This document shows positions 9,892 through 17,782 of a stretch of 64,000 nt of DNA, piece by piece (within the stretch, counting starts at the first letter, position 1; the number at the start of each line of letters is the position of its first letter). The stretch is taken from the NCBI GenBank assembly GCA_016715325.1, contig JADKAL010000005.1, forward strand, positions 168,255 to 232,254, in the 5' to 3' direction. The notes beneath the pieces are model-generated. The model saw only the letters and a list, made by a program, of their open reading frames with translations, was not told the origin of the DNA and did not search any database. The translations under genes were made by a program, and so were the position numbers. This DNA comes from Methylococcaceae bacterium. GTDB taxonomy: Bacteria > Pseudomonadota > Gammaproteobacteria > Methylococcales > Methylomonadaceae.

Positions 9892-10331
9892 TGATGTTGA
9901 AATTAACCGAACTCGACTCCGACAACGAGACCGCAAACACAGATGAAGTGGTCACCTTACCTTTTGAATACCGGCAAAAAAGCCGCTTATTGAGCCGAAC
10001 CGACCAAGGCACCCAAATCGGAATTTTTTTGCCGCGCGGGCAAACCTTGCGTCACGGCTTAGTGTTGACCGGGCAGGATAAAATACGCGTGCGGATCAGT
10101 GCCGCGCCTGAAGCCTTATCAGTCGTATGTACTGACGATAACTTGCTATTCGCACGTGCGTGTTATCACTTGGGCAACCGGCATATTCCGTTGCAAATTT
10201 TACCGGGCGAATTGCGCTTTATCACCGATCATGTACTGGATCAGATGCTAATGGGTTTGGGCTTAACGGTAAGACATGCTTTATTGCCGTTTGAACCGGA
10301 GCACGGCGCTTATCATTCACATGGTCACTGA
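9891..10331 (+). CDS. ureE: UreE, urease nickel metallochaperone
   Basis: UreE binds nickel and passes it to UreG. The 146-residue protein has the N-terminal peptide-binding-like domain (VTLPFEYRQKSRLLSR; GIFLPRGQTLRHG) and the C-terminal metal domain (ACYHLGNRHIPLQI, DHVLDQMLMGLGL). The tail ends HGAYHSHGH, a short histidine cluster rather than the long His-rich tail of Klebsiella UreE. The ureF start lies inside its last codons. Confidence 0.96.
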   Translation: MMLKLTELDSDNETANTDEVVTLPFEYRQKSRLLSRTDQGTQIGIFLPRGQTLRHGLVLTGQDKIRVRISAAPEALSVVCTDDNLLFARACYHLGNRHIPLQILPGELRFITDHVLDQMLMGLGLTVRHALLPFEPEHGAYHSHGH

Positions 10332-10995
10332 CCTTAACCTATTACGGCTAATGCAACTGGTCAGCCCCGGTTTGCCCATCGGGATGTTCAGTTATTCCCA
10401 AGGCTTAGAAAGTGCGGTCGCGGACGGCTGGGTGACGAATGCAGAGGAAACTAGAGAATGGCTAAGTGGAATGCTGCATAACGGTTTGTCTTGTATCGAT
10501 TTGCCGATTTTAGACCGCCTGTACAGCGCCTGGGAACAGGACAAACCGGATCAGGTTAACTACTGGAGCCAACAATTAATCGCCTACCGGGAAAGCGCCG
10601 AATTACGATTAGAAGACAGGTTATGCGGGCAAGCCTTGGCGCGTTTATTAGTATCGTTAGATTATGGCGATATGCAAAACTGGAGTCGTCATCGCGACAC
10701 TACGTTAGCCGGTATTTTCAGCTATATCGCCGTGCAATGGTGCATACCCAAACAACAGGCCCTGCTCGGTTATTGCTGGAGCTGGCTTGAAAACCAGGTT
10801 TTGTGCGCGGTTAAACTCGTCCCATTAGGTCAGGTTGCCGGTCAACGATTACTTGTTGAATTAACCGAGGAAATCCCAGTTTTGGTCGCTTCCGCATTAA
10901 GCTGCAATGACGGTGAAATCGGCGGCAGCGCCTTCAGTTTGGCATTAGCCAGCAGCCGACATGAAATGCAGTATTCAAGGTTGTTTAGGTCGTGA
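10321..10995 (+). CDS. ureF: UreF, urease accessory protein
   Basis: UreF bridges UreD and UreG in the nickel-insertion complex. The ATG at 10321 gives MVTDLNLLRLMQLVSPGLPI, which matches the normal UreF beginning; the longer frame from 10276 only adds residues inside ureE. Conserved points are PGLPIGMFSYSQGLE and a central helical region with AYRESAELRLEDRLCGQALA. The product is 224 residues. It overlaps ureE by eleven bases. In many genomes ureG follows immediately, but here an unrelated gene intervenes. Confidence 0.95.
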   Translation: MVTDLNLLRLMQLVSPGLPIGMFSYSQGLESAVADGWVTNAEETREWLSGMLHNGLSCIDLPILDRLYSAWEQDKPDQVNYWSQQLIAYRESAELRLEDRLCGQALARLLVSLDYGDMQNWSRHRDTTLAGIFSYIAVQWCIPKQQALLGYCWSWLENQVLCAVKLVPLGQVAGQRLLVELTEEIPVLVASALSCNDGEIGGSAFSLALASSRHEMQYSRLFRS

Positions 10996-11075
10996 TTTTG
11001 AGAATATCCTGACGGGAGATATCATATTGCTTAAATAAAATGCTTTGGAACGTAAAATCCAACAATATTGATTAA

Positions 11076-11897
11076 ATGAATTTAAATCAAATTCCGTTTG
11101 GACTTTTATTAACTTCGAATGAGCTAGTTGATGTATCTGATGTTGAGTCAGGTAAAAACTGCAAATGTATCTGTCCGTCATGTAAAACACCATTAATCGC
11201 TAGGCAGGGCAGTATTAAAGTTTGGCATTTTGCCCATGCAAGTAAAAATGTATATGAGAAAACGGAAAATGAATGCGACTTTTCTTTTTATATCTCAGTA
11301 CGTTTGATGGCTAAGCAGTTGATAAATGAGAAATTAACTCTAACTTTGCCTGAATTTTATGACACTATTGAGTTAAGAGAGGATAGGTTCGGCAATATAG
11401 TTAAAGATAAGTTTCTCGTTACTGAGGAGAAAGAGATTTCAATAACAGACATTAAGATTGAAACGAACTTTTTTGGAATAATTGTAGATTTAGTTGGCAA
11501 TATTGAAGGTTATAACTTTGTTGTTTATTTTGTTCATCCAGGCAGGAAGGTACCGCCAGAATTATCTCTTCTTGATAACAGAAAGTGCGGTGTAATCTCT
11601 GTGGATTTTTCTTCATTGCCAGAGTTATTTATAAAAGCGAGACGTGAAGGAACTTCATACAAGGAAGCATTAATGAGATTTTTATCTCATGAAAAAGAAT
11701 CAAAAAAGTGGATTTTCCATCCTAATTTTCAAAGGGCAAAAGCTAATGCTATAGAAGCTCTTAAACGACGTTTTGAAAATGAAAGAAAGCTAGCCAAGTT
11801 CACTTGTGTAATGTGTAAAGTAGATTGGGATGGATTTATACAGGGTGGAAATATCTGTCCAAAATGCGGAGATCATTTATATAGCAAACAAATTTGA
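11076..11897 (+). CDS. CoiA-like protein with zinc-binding ends, inserted in the urease operon
   Basis: The 273-residue product resembles the competence protein CoiA family at its N terminus: a cysteine pair set (CKCICPSCKTPLIARQG) followed by VWHFAHAS, a pattern of CoiA/nuclease-type proteins. The C terminus has a second zinc ribbon, CVMCKVDWDGF then NICPKCGDHLY. The middle is rich in Asp, Glu and Lys and may be a restriction-endonuclease-like fold; I cannot point to a certain catalytic motif. The gene is clearly richer in A+T than the urease genes on both sides and separates ureF from ureG, so it looks acquired. Its function here is unknown. Confidence 0.7.
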   Translation: MNLNQIPFGLLLTSNELVDVSDVESGKNCKCICPSCKTPLIARQGSIKVWHFAHASKNVYEKTENECDFSFYISVRLMAKQLINEKLTLTLPEFYDTIELREDRFGNIVKDKFLVTEEKEISITDIKIETNFFGIIVDLVGNIEGYNFVVYFVHPGRKVPPELSLLDNRKCGVISVDFSSLPELFIKARREGTSYKEALMRFLSHEKESKKWIFHPNFQRAKANAIEALKRRFENERKLAKFTCVMCKVDWDGFIQGGNICPKCGDHLYSKQI

Positions 11898-11931
11898 TTG
11901 TTTATACGTAATTCGTAGAAACAATCAAATT
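11891..11931 (+). terminator. Hairpin at the end of the CoiA-like gene
   Basis: A perfect 13-base inverted repeat, AATTTGATTGTTT (11891-11903) and AAACAATCAAATT (11919-11931), encloses a 15-base loop and includes the stop codon of the CoiA-like gene. There is no clear T run after it, so it is a weak candidate for an intrinsic terminator or an RNA-stability hairpin. It would lie in the transcript between ureF and ureG. Confidence 0.5.
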
Positions 11932-12027
11932 GTATCGAATCACTGGATCGGTGCGGTTTGCATTCCCGAGAGTAGTATGGGAACGATAAAATTAACCAAT
12001 ATAAAGTAAGTAAAACCGAGATAACCC

Positions 12028-12642
12028 ATGAACGAAAAACACATTTTAAGAGTCGGTATCGGCGGACCGGTCGGTTCCGGTAAAACCGCGTTGGTGGATG
12101 CCTTATGTAAAGGTATGCGCGATCAATTTGAAATCGGCGTGGTCACTAACGATATTTACACGCGTGAAGACCAACAATTCCTCATCCGAAGCCAAGCTCT
12201 GCCGGAAGAACGTATTTTAGGCGTAGAAACCGGCGGTTGTCCGCATACCGCCATTCGTGAAGATGCCTCCATGAATCTGGCGGCGGTCGATGAATTAAGT
12301 CAGCGCTTCGATAATCTCGACTTCATCATGGTCGAGAGCGGCGGCGACAACTTGAGCGCCACTTTCAGCCCGGAGCTCGCCGATCTTACCATCTATGTCA
12401 TCGATGTCAGCGCGGGCGATAAAATCCCGCGCAAAGGCGGGCCCGGTATCACACGATCCGATTTGCTGGTCATCAATAAAATCGACTTAGCGCCTCACGT
12501 CGGCGCATCTTTGGACGTCATGGATCGCGATGCCAAAAAGATGCGCGGCGAGCGTCCGTTCGTTTTCAGTAATTTAAAAACAGGCACCGGACTTAACGAT
12601 ATTATGGGTTTTATCGTTGAGAAAGGAATGTTGGTTAATTGA
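12028..12642 (+). CDS. ureG: UreG, urease accessory GTPase
   Basis: UreG is the SIMIBI-class GTPase that powers nickel transfer to urease. The 204-residue product has the P-loop [26 protein letters not shown], the metal-binding Cys-Pro-His in [27 protein letters not shown] and the guanine-specificity motif [12 protein letters not shown]. Although split from ureF by the CoiA-like gene and a 130-base gap, the frame is complete. It ends convergently with the nif operon tail, about 50 bases away. Confidence 0.97.
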   Translation: MNEKHILRVGIGGPVGSGKTALVDALCKGMRDQFEIGVVTNDIYTREDQQFLIRSQALPEERILGVETGGCPHTAIREDASMNLAAVDELSQRFDNLDFIMVESGGDNLSATFSPELADLTIYVIDVSAGDKIPRKGGPGITRSDLLVINKIDLAPHVGASLDVMDRDAKKMRGERPFVFSNLKTGTGLNDIMGFIVEKGMLVN

Positions 12643-12693
12643 AATCCCGTTAAGTGTTTGTGACGGCTATGTTAACGTTTAGCCATAAATCGC

Positions 12694-13956
12694 TTAAGAT
12701 TTTGAGGGTAATTGTCGTGCTAGCAATCGAACCGGATGTATCACTTTATCGTTAACTTTATTTAGAAAGAGTGCGCAACCGAAATTACTGCTCGCCACTA
12801 AATCTGCGTTTGAATCGTCAATGAGCTGAATCTTTTTTTGTCGTAAAGCGGCGGCGTTTTCCGGATGCGTAAGCATATAACTTCCGCCTGCGCCGCAACA
12901 GAGGTGATTATCCGGTAGCGATCTGATATTCAGTCCCGGTATTTTTTCCAGCAATTTGTAAGTTGTTTGCTGATTTTTTAGAACATTACGCTGACTGCAT
13001 GGTTCGTGGACGGCAATTTTTAAGTGAGCCGGGTTGAGTTTTAAATCTTCGGGCCACTGTTTTAGAAGAAAATCGTTTAAATCAAACAGATGTTGCGTGA
13101 AGCTTTCGGCTGCTTGACTATCGGTATGCCTATATTCATTTAACATAGCACCGCAACCGGTCGCGGTGTAAATGACGGCATCTAACTGCATTGAACTGAA
13201 GACCTTTAGATTATTGCCGATTAATTGTTCGGCGGATCGTCCGTTATGTTGGTGGATTGCGCCGCAACAACTTTGTTCGGTCGGTATGAAAACGTCAAAA
13301 CCGATAGTCGTTAAAAAGTTAACGACGTCTTTTAATGTATCCCGGTCGAAATGTTCGGCAATACAGCCGGTAAATAATCCTACACGGCCACGAACAATTA
13401 GAGTTTTGCTCGGATAATATGGTTTTAACTGGTGTAAAGCCGGTTCTACAAGTAAGGCCTCCGCTTCCGCCAAGCCGAATCTTTTCAACAATCCGCTTTT
13501 ACGCAGCGGTTTCCAGATACCGGATTTAAAATAAATGCACGCTAACGGCATTAGGCGAGTCAGCCATTGTTTATGTTCGATAAACCAGAAAGCGATTTTT
13601 GCTAATAGACTTGGCGGACGGGCCAATTGCCGTTGCGTTTCGTCGAATAACTCGCCGTATGCCATTTTGCTCGGGCAAACCGGTTCGCAAGCTCGGCATT
13701 GCAGGCAATTATCCAGATGTTCTTGCTCTTCCGTTGTGATAGCTTGATTGTAGTTAAGGATTTTATCGATGGTGCGAATGCGATAGCGCGGCGTTTCCGC
13801 TTCCTTTTTAAAGAGGCTATAGGTTGGGCAGCTATTGAGGCAAAGGCCGCAGCGCATGCAATCGCTGGCGGAAGGAAGATAAAATTTCGAGCCGATGTTA
13901 TCGTTCTGCGATAGACCAAAATCCATGTTTCCATAATTTAGGTCGTCAAAGTCCAT
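12694..13956 (-). CDS. GlcF-like iron-sulfur protein with two CCG domains, last gene of the nif operon
   Basis: The 420-residue product has two [4Fe-4S] motifs near the N terminus (CMRCGLCLNSCPTYSLF about 33-49; CLQCRACEPVCP about 83-94) and two CCG-type domains (TGCIAEHF with QSCCGAIHQHNG; EPCSQRNVLKN with HLCCGAGGSYML). This is the layout of the glycolate oxidase iron-sulfur subunit GlcF and of heterodisulfide-reductase-like proteins. No glcD or glcE gene is near. It starts one base after the previous gene, with GGAG inside that gene as ribosome-binding site. Its place at the end of a NifA/sigma-54-type operon suggests electron transfer linked to nitrogenase; this is inference. Confidence 0.8.
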   Translation of the reverse strand: MDFDDLNYGNMDFGLSQNDNIGSKFYLPSASDCMRCGLCLNSCPTYSLFKKEAETPRYRIRTIDKILNYNQAITTEEQEHLDNCLQCRACEPVCPSKMAYGELFDETQRQLARPPSLLAKIAFWFIEHKQWLTRLMPLACIYFKSGIWKPLRKSGLLKRFGLAEAEALLVEPALHQLKPYYPSKTLIVRGRVGLFTGCIAEHFDRDTLKDVVNFLTTIGFDVFIPTEQSCCGAIHQHNGRSAEQLIGNNLKVFSSMQLDAVIYTATGCGAMLNEYRHTDSQAAESFTQHLFDLNDFLLKQWPEDLKLNPAHLKIAVHEPCSQRNVLKNQQTTYKLLEKIPGLNIRSLPDNHLCCGAGGSYMLTHPENAAALRQKKIQLIDDSNADLVASSNFGCALFLNKVNDKVIHPVRLLARQLPSKS

Positions 13957-13957
13957 C

Positions 13958-14401
13958 TCAGGACTCCATGACCTTTACATAAGCACGTCTTAGCAATTCC
14001 ATTTCCGTTGGCGGGCGTCCGCGTAATTCCGGTAATGTTCTTAACCTATAACCTAACGTTTGCATCAACTTATGCGGGGGATCGAGTAGCTTAAAGCGCG
14101 CCATATAAACGGTTATGATGCCTTTCGGTGTATCGACATATTCGCAATAGCCCGCTTCGCCGACCAGTAAATCGTTATCCAGGTTCAACAGCTGATTTAC
14201 GCCTTGCACCAATACGGCAGGATGTACGCTGACTTTACTGCTATAACCGGATTCCTCTTGCAATATGCTCGACAAAGGCGGTAGCGGTTCCGGTAAGCAG
14301 ACGCTGCCGTTTTCATGCTGGGCAAACAGAGTCAGCGCACTGATGTCGCCTTTGTAATATAGCAGCAAGCTATGGTTTTGGAATTCGTTAGGAAGCACCA
14401 T
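13958..14401 (-). CDS. Conserved-looking protein of unknown function in the nif operon
   Basis: This 147-residue protein is not recognised. It has no signal peptide, no membrane segment and only two cysteines, so it is probably a soluble cytosolic protein. Features that look structured are DNDLLVGEAGYCEYVDTPKG in the middle and PELRGRPPTEMELLRRAYVK near the end. It sits ten bases after the DUF364 gene and one base before the GlcF-like gene, so it is co-transcribed with both. A partner role with the iron-sulfur protein is possible but rests only on adjacency. Confidence 0.65.
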   Translation of the reverse strand: MVLPNEFQNHSLLLYYKGDISALTLFAQHENGSVCLPEPLPPLSSILQEESGYSSKVSVHPAVLVQGVNQLLNLDNDLLVGEAGYCEYVDTPKGIITVYMARFKLLDPPHKLMQTLGYRLRTLPELRGRPPTEMELLRRAYVKVMES

Positions 14402-14410
14402 GAAACCTAC

Positions 14411-15382
14411 TTATCCGGTTAATTTATTATCATCGCCGTATATATCCCATAAGCCTTTATAGCTGCTATCCATTCTCGATAATCGCGTATTGGTAAGCTC
14501 AAGCAATGGATAGCCGGGAAAACGAGATCGATTTCCTTCGCCGTACCACGCATCCATCCGTTGAGTAAGCCGACCTTTTTCAGCGGCGCAATCGGCAATT
14601 TGTTGTTTTAACCAATTCAGGGAAACTTGCGAACTCAGTTCGGCGATTCGATAACGTAAGCCGTGGTTAAATATTCGTTTACCCCCGCCTTCAGCTACGG
14701 TTCGATATAGGATTTCGCCATCGGTCACTTCCACACCGGCTAAGTAATCGATACCGAACTCATGCAACTGCGGCAGCCAGGGTGTGGTTGGACCCATCAA
14801 TACGGTTTTTGCATCGGTAGCCAATTCCGCCAATCGGGGAAAGGTTTTATTGGGGATGGAACTGGCGGTTAAAAATACCCAATCTGCCTTGGGAATTAGA
14901 TATTCGCAGGCGGCATCCGGGTAGTCGTCGCTTCCTGTTTGCTTCTCGAGTATTTTTAGTTCTATTTGATCTTGATAACGTTCAATGCCAGGGTAACGTC
15001 CGATAACTACCACCTTTTTACCGGTTAATTGCGGCAAAAAATAGTCGAATACGGCAAGGTTGGCTTGTTCGCCGGTATTATCCAGTCCTATGGAATCCGG
15101 TATCGCCCTAGCATTGATACAACTGTTTATAGCCGACATTGCCACACTGGCTTGGTAGGGTTCCCATTCGAGAATCCAGGCGGCAAGATCGATAAGCGGT
15201 TTTCCTGCCAAATCGCCGGACCAGGATAAGGTACGGGTAGCAAATTGCGGACTCATGCTAAGCCCGATACTGTTACCGCTTTGGCACAGAGTCCATACCA
15301 GACCGATTAAAATGCGGTCGGCTACCGCATCGGCACTGCAATAATCCAATAGCAACTCATAAATCCGTTTAGGGTTATCCAT
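14411..15382 (-). CDS. DUF4213/DUF364 family protein, putative metal-chelation protein
   Basis: The 323-residue product looks like the DUF364 family (named in Pfam for putative heavy-metal chelation) with an N-terminal DUF4213-type domain. The C-terminal half has a Rossmann-like opening, GKKVVVIGRYPGIERY (about 138-153), then DWVFLTASSIPNKTFPRL and VLMGPTTPWLPQLHEFGID, which are typical of this family. Beyond about residue 250 there is an extra tail (RIAELSSQVSLNWLKQQIAD and onward). Such proteins occur near metal-cofactor genes; here it is within the nif operon, so a role in metal or cofactor handling is a reasonable inference. No activity can be assigned. Confidence 0.72.
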   Translation of the reverse strand: MDNPKRIYELLLDYCSADAVADRILIGLVWTLCQSGNSIGLSMSPQFATRTLSWSGDLAGKPLIDLAAWILEWEPYQASVAMSAINSCINARAIPDSIGLDNTGEQANLAVFDYFLPQLTGKKVVVIGRYPGIERYQDQIELKILEKQTGSDDYPDAACEYLIPKADWVFLTASSIPNKTFPRLAELATDAKTVLMGPTTPWLPQLHEFGIDYLAGVEVTDGEILYRTVAEGGGKRIFNHGLRYRIAELSSQVSLNWLKQQIADCAAEKGRLTQRMDAWYGEGNRSRFPGYPLLELTNTRLSRMDSSYKGLWDIYGDDNKLTG

Positions 15383-15387
15383 TGCGA

Positions 15388-15771
15388 TTATTCGGGCATT
15401 TCAAGCAGTTTGGGTTCGGTCTTGATATTTTGCTCGTTGCCCCAGGCATTAATGGCCTCGACAAAATAACGGGCTTTTTTGGGGTGCGGCAAGACGATAT
15501 CGTATTCGGCGTAAAAGCTGCCGTCGCCATGAAACCGAAGCTGACCGATGCGTTGTTGCTTGGCATCATACCAATAGCCGACCAAATCCTGGCTTTGCGT
15601 ATAAGGATCGGTGACGACGTTAAAGGCTGCCTCGCTGTAGATGGGGACTTTTATCTTCATCGGATCGGAAAATCCGAGTTTGATGATATTTTCCATGATC
15701 TTTTTACAGATTGCCTGACCGAAAGTCCGTTTCTGTTCGCTGAGTTGCTTTATATCGTTATCAGTCGTCAT
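15388..15771 (-). CDS. Small nif-operon protein of unknown function
   Basis: A 127-residue, apparently soluble protein with no family I recognise with certainty. It contains FGQAICKKIMENIIKLGFSD near the N terminus and an aromatic-rich strand pattern (LVGYWYDAKQQRIGQLRFHG, SFYAEYDIVLPHP) in the second half. The start codon lies inside the end of the preceding TPR-like gene (four-base overlap), so translation is coupled. It ends six bases before the DUF364 gene. Confidence 0.65.
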   Translation of the reverse strand: MTTDNDIKQLSEQKRTFGQAICKKIMENIIKLGFSDPMKIKVPIYSEAAFNVVTDPYTQSQDLVGYWYDAKQQRIGQLRFHGDGSFYAEYDIVLPHPKKARYFVEAINAWGNEQNIKTEPKLLEMPE

Positions 15772-16271
15772 GATGACTCCTCAACGGCTTCGGCCAAACT
15801 TCTAATCACCGATGCGCCGCAGCGATCCTCCGGATCGAGATCTTGCAGCAACGTTAAAATGACTTGCGCTTCAATATCTTGTTGTTTACGTAACTTAACA
15901 AAGGCCAGCGCCTTTAAGGTATAGAGATAGTACAAACCGATTTCGTTGGCACACAAGTCCCATTTCAACGGCTGTCGTGCCAGACGCCTGAAATCGCTCG
16001 GAAAACCGCCTTGGCGAGCCGCTTCTTCCAAGGCGGCACGTATTTCACTTTCGGCGTCATGCAACCGCTTATGATGAAAATAAAACTTATACAGCGCAAA
16101 GTAAGTTTGCAAGCAGCTTCGGTCGGTTTGTTTGGCCAGCTTAAACAACTGTTCTGCCTGACCAAAATCGGAACGATTTGCCGCAACTGCTTGCTGTAAC
16201 AAGTTATTGACTGCTGAAGGAATATGCGGGCTGAAAAGTACGCGCTCTTCGAATTCGCTTACCGGCAGCAT
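15768..16271 (-). CDS. TPR-like helical protein of the nif operon
   Basis: The 167-residue protein is helical, with a tetratricopeptide-like pattern: FGQAEQLFKLAKQTDRSCLQ, then YFALYKFYFHHKRLHDAESE (about 55-75) and EIRAALEEAARQGG. No catalytic motif is visible. Such proteins usually act as adaptors. It starts four bases after the [2Fe-2S] ferredoxin stop and overlaps the next gene by four bases. Co-expression with nif genes is supported by the gap-free arrangement from fdxB on; the actual role is unknown. Confidence 0.68.
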   Translation of the reverse strand: MLPVSEFEERVLFSPHIPSAVNNLLQQAVAANRSDFGQAEQLFKLAKQTDRSCLQTYFALYKFYFHHKRLHDAESEIRAALEEAARQGGFPSDFRRLARQPLKWDLCANEIGLYYLYTLKALAFVKLRKQQDIEAQVILTLLQDLDPEDRCGASVIRSLAEAVEESS

Positions 16272-16274
16272 TGA

Positions 16275-16598
16275 CTACCAAACCTCGACAGGCACTTGCA
16301 AGGCAGCAACCGGCGTGTTGCCCAGAAGATGTTGTTCGATAATTGTTTTCACATCCTCTTTGGTCACTTTCCCGTACATGATGCCCTCAGGATAAACCAG
16401 TACGCTCGTTCCGAAAGAGCAGGGTCCCATGCAACCGGTATTGGTCAAGCCAATTTTTTCGAACAAATTACGCGCTTGAATTTCGTTCATGAACTCGTTC
16501 ATCACTTCGGCGCAACCCGATGCAGAACAGGAACCGCGCGGATGTCCGGGCGGACGCGCCGGAGTACAAACAAAAACATGTTTTAGAGGGCGTGGCAT
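16275..16598 (-). CDS. Thioredoxin-like [2Fe-2S] ferredoxin (Shethna/FeSI type), nif-associated
   Basis: The 107-residue protein has the fold and cysteine order of thioredoxin-like [2Fe-2S] ferredoxins: HVFVCTPARPPGHPRGSC near the N terminus (Cys at about 11 and 24), and TGCMGPCSFGTSVLVYPEG with two further cysteines about 28 residues later. The nearest named relatives are the nif-associated [2Fe-2S] proteins of Azotobacter (Shethna protein I) and clostridia. Its location right after fdxB suggests an electron carrier or cluster donor for nitrogenase or its cofactor assembly. Confidence 0.85.
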   Translation of the reverse strand: MPRPLKHVFVCTPARPPGHPRGSCSASGCAEVMNEFMNEIQARNLFEKIGLTNTGCMGPCSFGTSVLVYPEGIMYGKVTKEDVKTIIEQHLLGNTPVAALQVPVEVW

Positions 16599-16620
16599 GT
16601 AAGCTCCTTATTTTCAATAA

Positions 16621-16935
16621 TTAAGCCGCTGCTTTATGTTCATGGGTAAAACAATCCTTCGGACAAACCTTCGAGCAAGCTTCGCAGCCGATACAGTCGG
16701 CGGCATTTTTCAGACTCATCACCATCGTGTTGTCGTCGTCTTCAAAGTCGCCGTAGTCGTCGTCAAATTCTTCAGCGTCGAATGCCTCGTCTTTGTCGAT
16801 CAAATCAAAAACGTCGCGCGGACAAACTTTAAAACAGCGTCCGCAGCCGATGCAGGTGCGTTGATTTAAATCAGTGACATAGGCCGGGGTCCATTCAGTT
16901 CCGCCAAAGGTAACGCCGGTGACAAAATCGCTCAT
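16621..16935 (-). CDS. fdxB: FdxB, nif-specific ferredoxin III
   Basis: This is a 104-residue ferredoxin with two [4Fe-4S] motifs, CIGCGRCFKVCPRDVF (about 32-47) and CIGCEACSKVCPKDCF (about 81-96), separated by a strongly acidic stretch (FDAEEFDDDYGDFEDDDN). The N-terminal MSDFVTGVTFGGTEWTPAYV is characteristic of ferredoxin III encoded in nif operons next to the DUF683 and DUF269 genes. It probably carries low-potential electrons for nitrogenase or cofactor assembly. Confidence 0.93.
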   Translation of the reverse strand: MSDFVTGVTFGGTEWTPAYVTDLNQRTCIGCGRCFKVCPRDVFDLIDKDEAFDAEEFDDDYGDFEDDDNTMVMSLKNAADCIGCEACSKVCPKDCFTHEHKAAA

Positions 16936-16946
16936 GATGGATCTCC

Positions 16947-17162
16947 TTATGCCGTGGCGGCGCTTGCTGCCTGTAGCTTTTTGCTGGCTTCGTCCCAGGC
17001 TTTACAGGCATCGTAAGTAGTTTGGGCGATTTCCATCAGCTCGCCGTAAGCGTCGGGCAAGCGGTCTTCGATCAGATCGTGCAATTCCATGGCGGCTTCG
17101 CTGGCAAGTCGTTTGGTTTTTTTTACTTCTTTTTCCAGTTTTTTAAGTTCTTCGTCGTTCAT
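16947..17162 (-). CDS. CCE_0567/DUF683-type small nif protein
   Basis: This helical 71-residue protein (KKLEKEVKKTKRLASEAAME, then HDLIEDRLPDAY) belongs by length, sequence and position to the small nif-associated family represented by CCE_0567. I set the start at the ATG at 17162, preceded by GAGG, rather than at the GTG at 17174, because the resulting length matches the family. It lies between the DUF269 gene and fdxB, its usual place. The biochemical role is not settled in the literature I know. Confidence 0.87.
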   Translation of the reverse strand: MNDEELKKLEKEVKKTKRLASEAAMELHDLIEDRLPDAYGELMEIAQTTYDACKAWDEASKKLQAASAATA

Positions 17163-17170
17163 GGTAATCC

Positions 17171-17644
17171 TCACGCTTCGGCGACTTCCCGGTATTGTTC
17201 GATTAAGCCAATGGCTTTATCGATGATTTTTTCGGTTTTTTCCGCCATATCTTCCAGGCTGGGAAAACCGAATCTGTGAATATCGCGTAGAACTTTATCG
17301 ACGATGATCAGTTTGCCGGCCAGAATAAAGGCCCTGCCGAAACCTTCATGGGTGATGTTGATAACAGGCACCGCCATCAAACCGGATTTCTTTTCGATCA
17401 AAGAGGCAATGGCATTGTAATAAGCTTTTACGCGCGCCAACGTCAATTCGTCAGGGTCGCCGATTATTGGCATTTCACGTTTACGTTCCTTGGTCATCAC
17501 TAACGGATCGATGATCTTTTCTTCCGGCCAGCCTTCATACGTATCGTAGGTATCCAGTGCGCGAAGTTGTTTAACCATTTCGGATACAATCTCCGATGCC
17601 ATGAAAGGGTCGCCGGCTTCGACGACAAGTGCGGGTAAAGCCAT
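17171..17644 (-). CDS. NifX-associated nitrogen fixation protein (DUF269)
   Basis: The 157-residue protein has the recognisable DUF269 sequence: PFMASEIVSEMVKQLRALDT, GWPEEKIIDPLVMTKERKRE, LTLARVKAYYNAIASLIEKK and VVDKVLRDIHRFGFPSLED-like segments. It is normally encoded between nifX and the DUF683 gene, as here. It is conserved in molybdenum nitrogenase operons, with a supporting role that remains poorly defined. A 138-base gap separates it from nifX. Confidence 0.93.
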   Translation of the reverse strand: MALPALVVEAGDPFMASEIVSEMVKQLRALDTYDTYEGWPEEKIIDPLVMTKERKREMPIIGDPDELTLARVKAYYNAIASLIEKKSGLMAVPVINITHEGFGRAFILAGKLIIVDKVLRDIHRFGFPSLEDMAEKTEKIIDKAIGLIEQYREVAEA

Positions 17645-17726
17645 ATTATTTCTCCGTGGAATTTATAAATTAATGTATAAAACCGAGTTATCGATCCGAT
17701 CTTGTTTTAACTATTTCCTGGTCGTC

Positions 17727-17760
17727 TTTCGAGTCGCTCAATGCAAACGGTTCAGGCCTT
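17727..17760. repeat. Degenerate copy of the REP-like repeat between nifX and the DUF269 gene
   Basis: TTTCGAGTCGCTCAATGCAA followed by ACGGTTCAGGCCTT closely matches the end of the repeat near 45421-45458 (CTTCGACTTGCTCAGCACGA then ACGGTTCAGGCTTT). The copy has lost the intact hairpin arms. It lies in the only sizeable gap of the nif operon. Confidence 0.6.
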
Positions 17761-17782
17761 AAGGAAACGCTGAATTTAGTAT

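Noticed and set aside
15382..15924. Long 180-codon plus-strand frame opposite the nif operon tail
   Set aside because: It is the reverse shadow of two coupled minus-strand genes and has no ribosome-binding site or recognisable domain.
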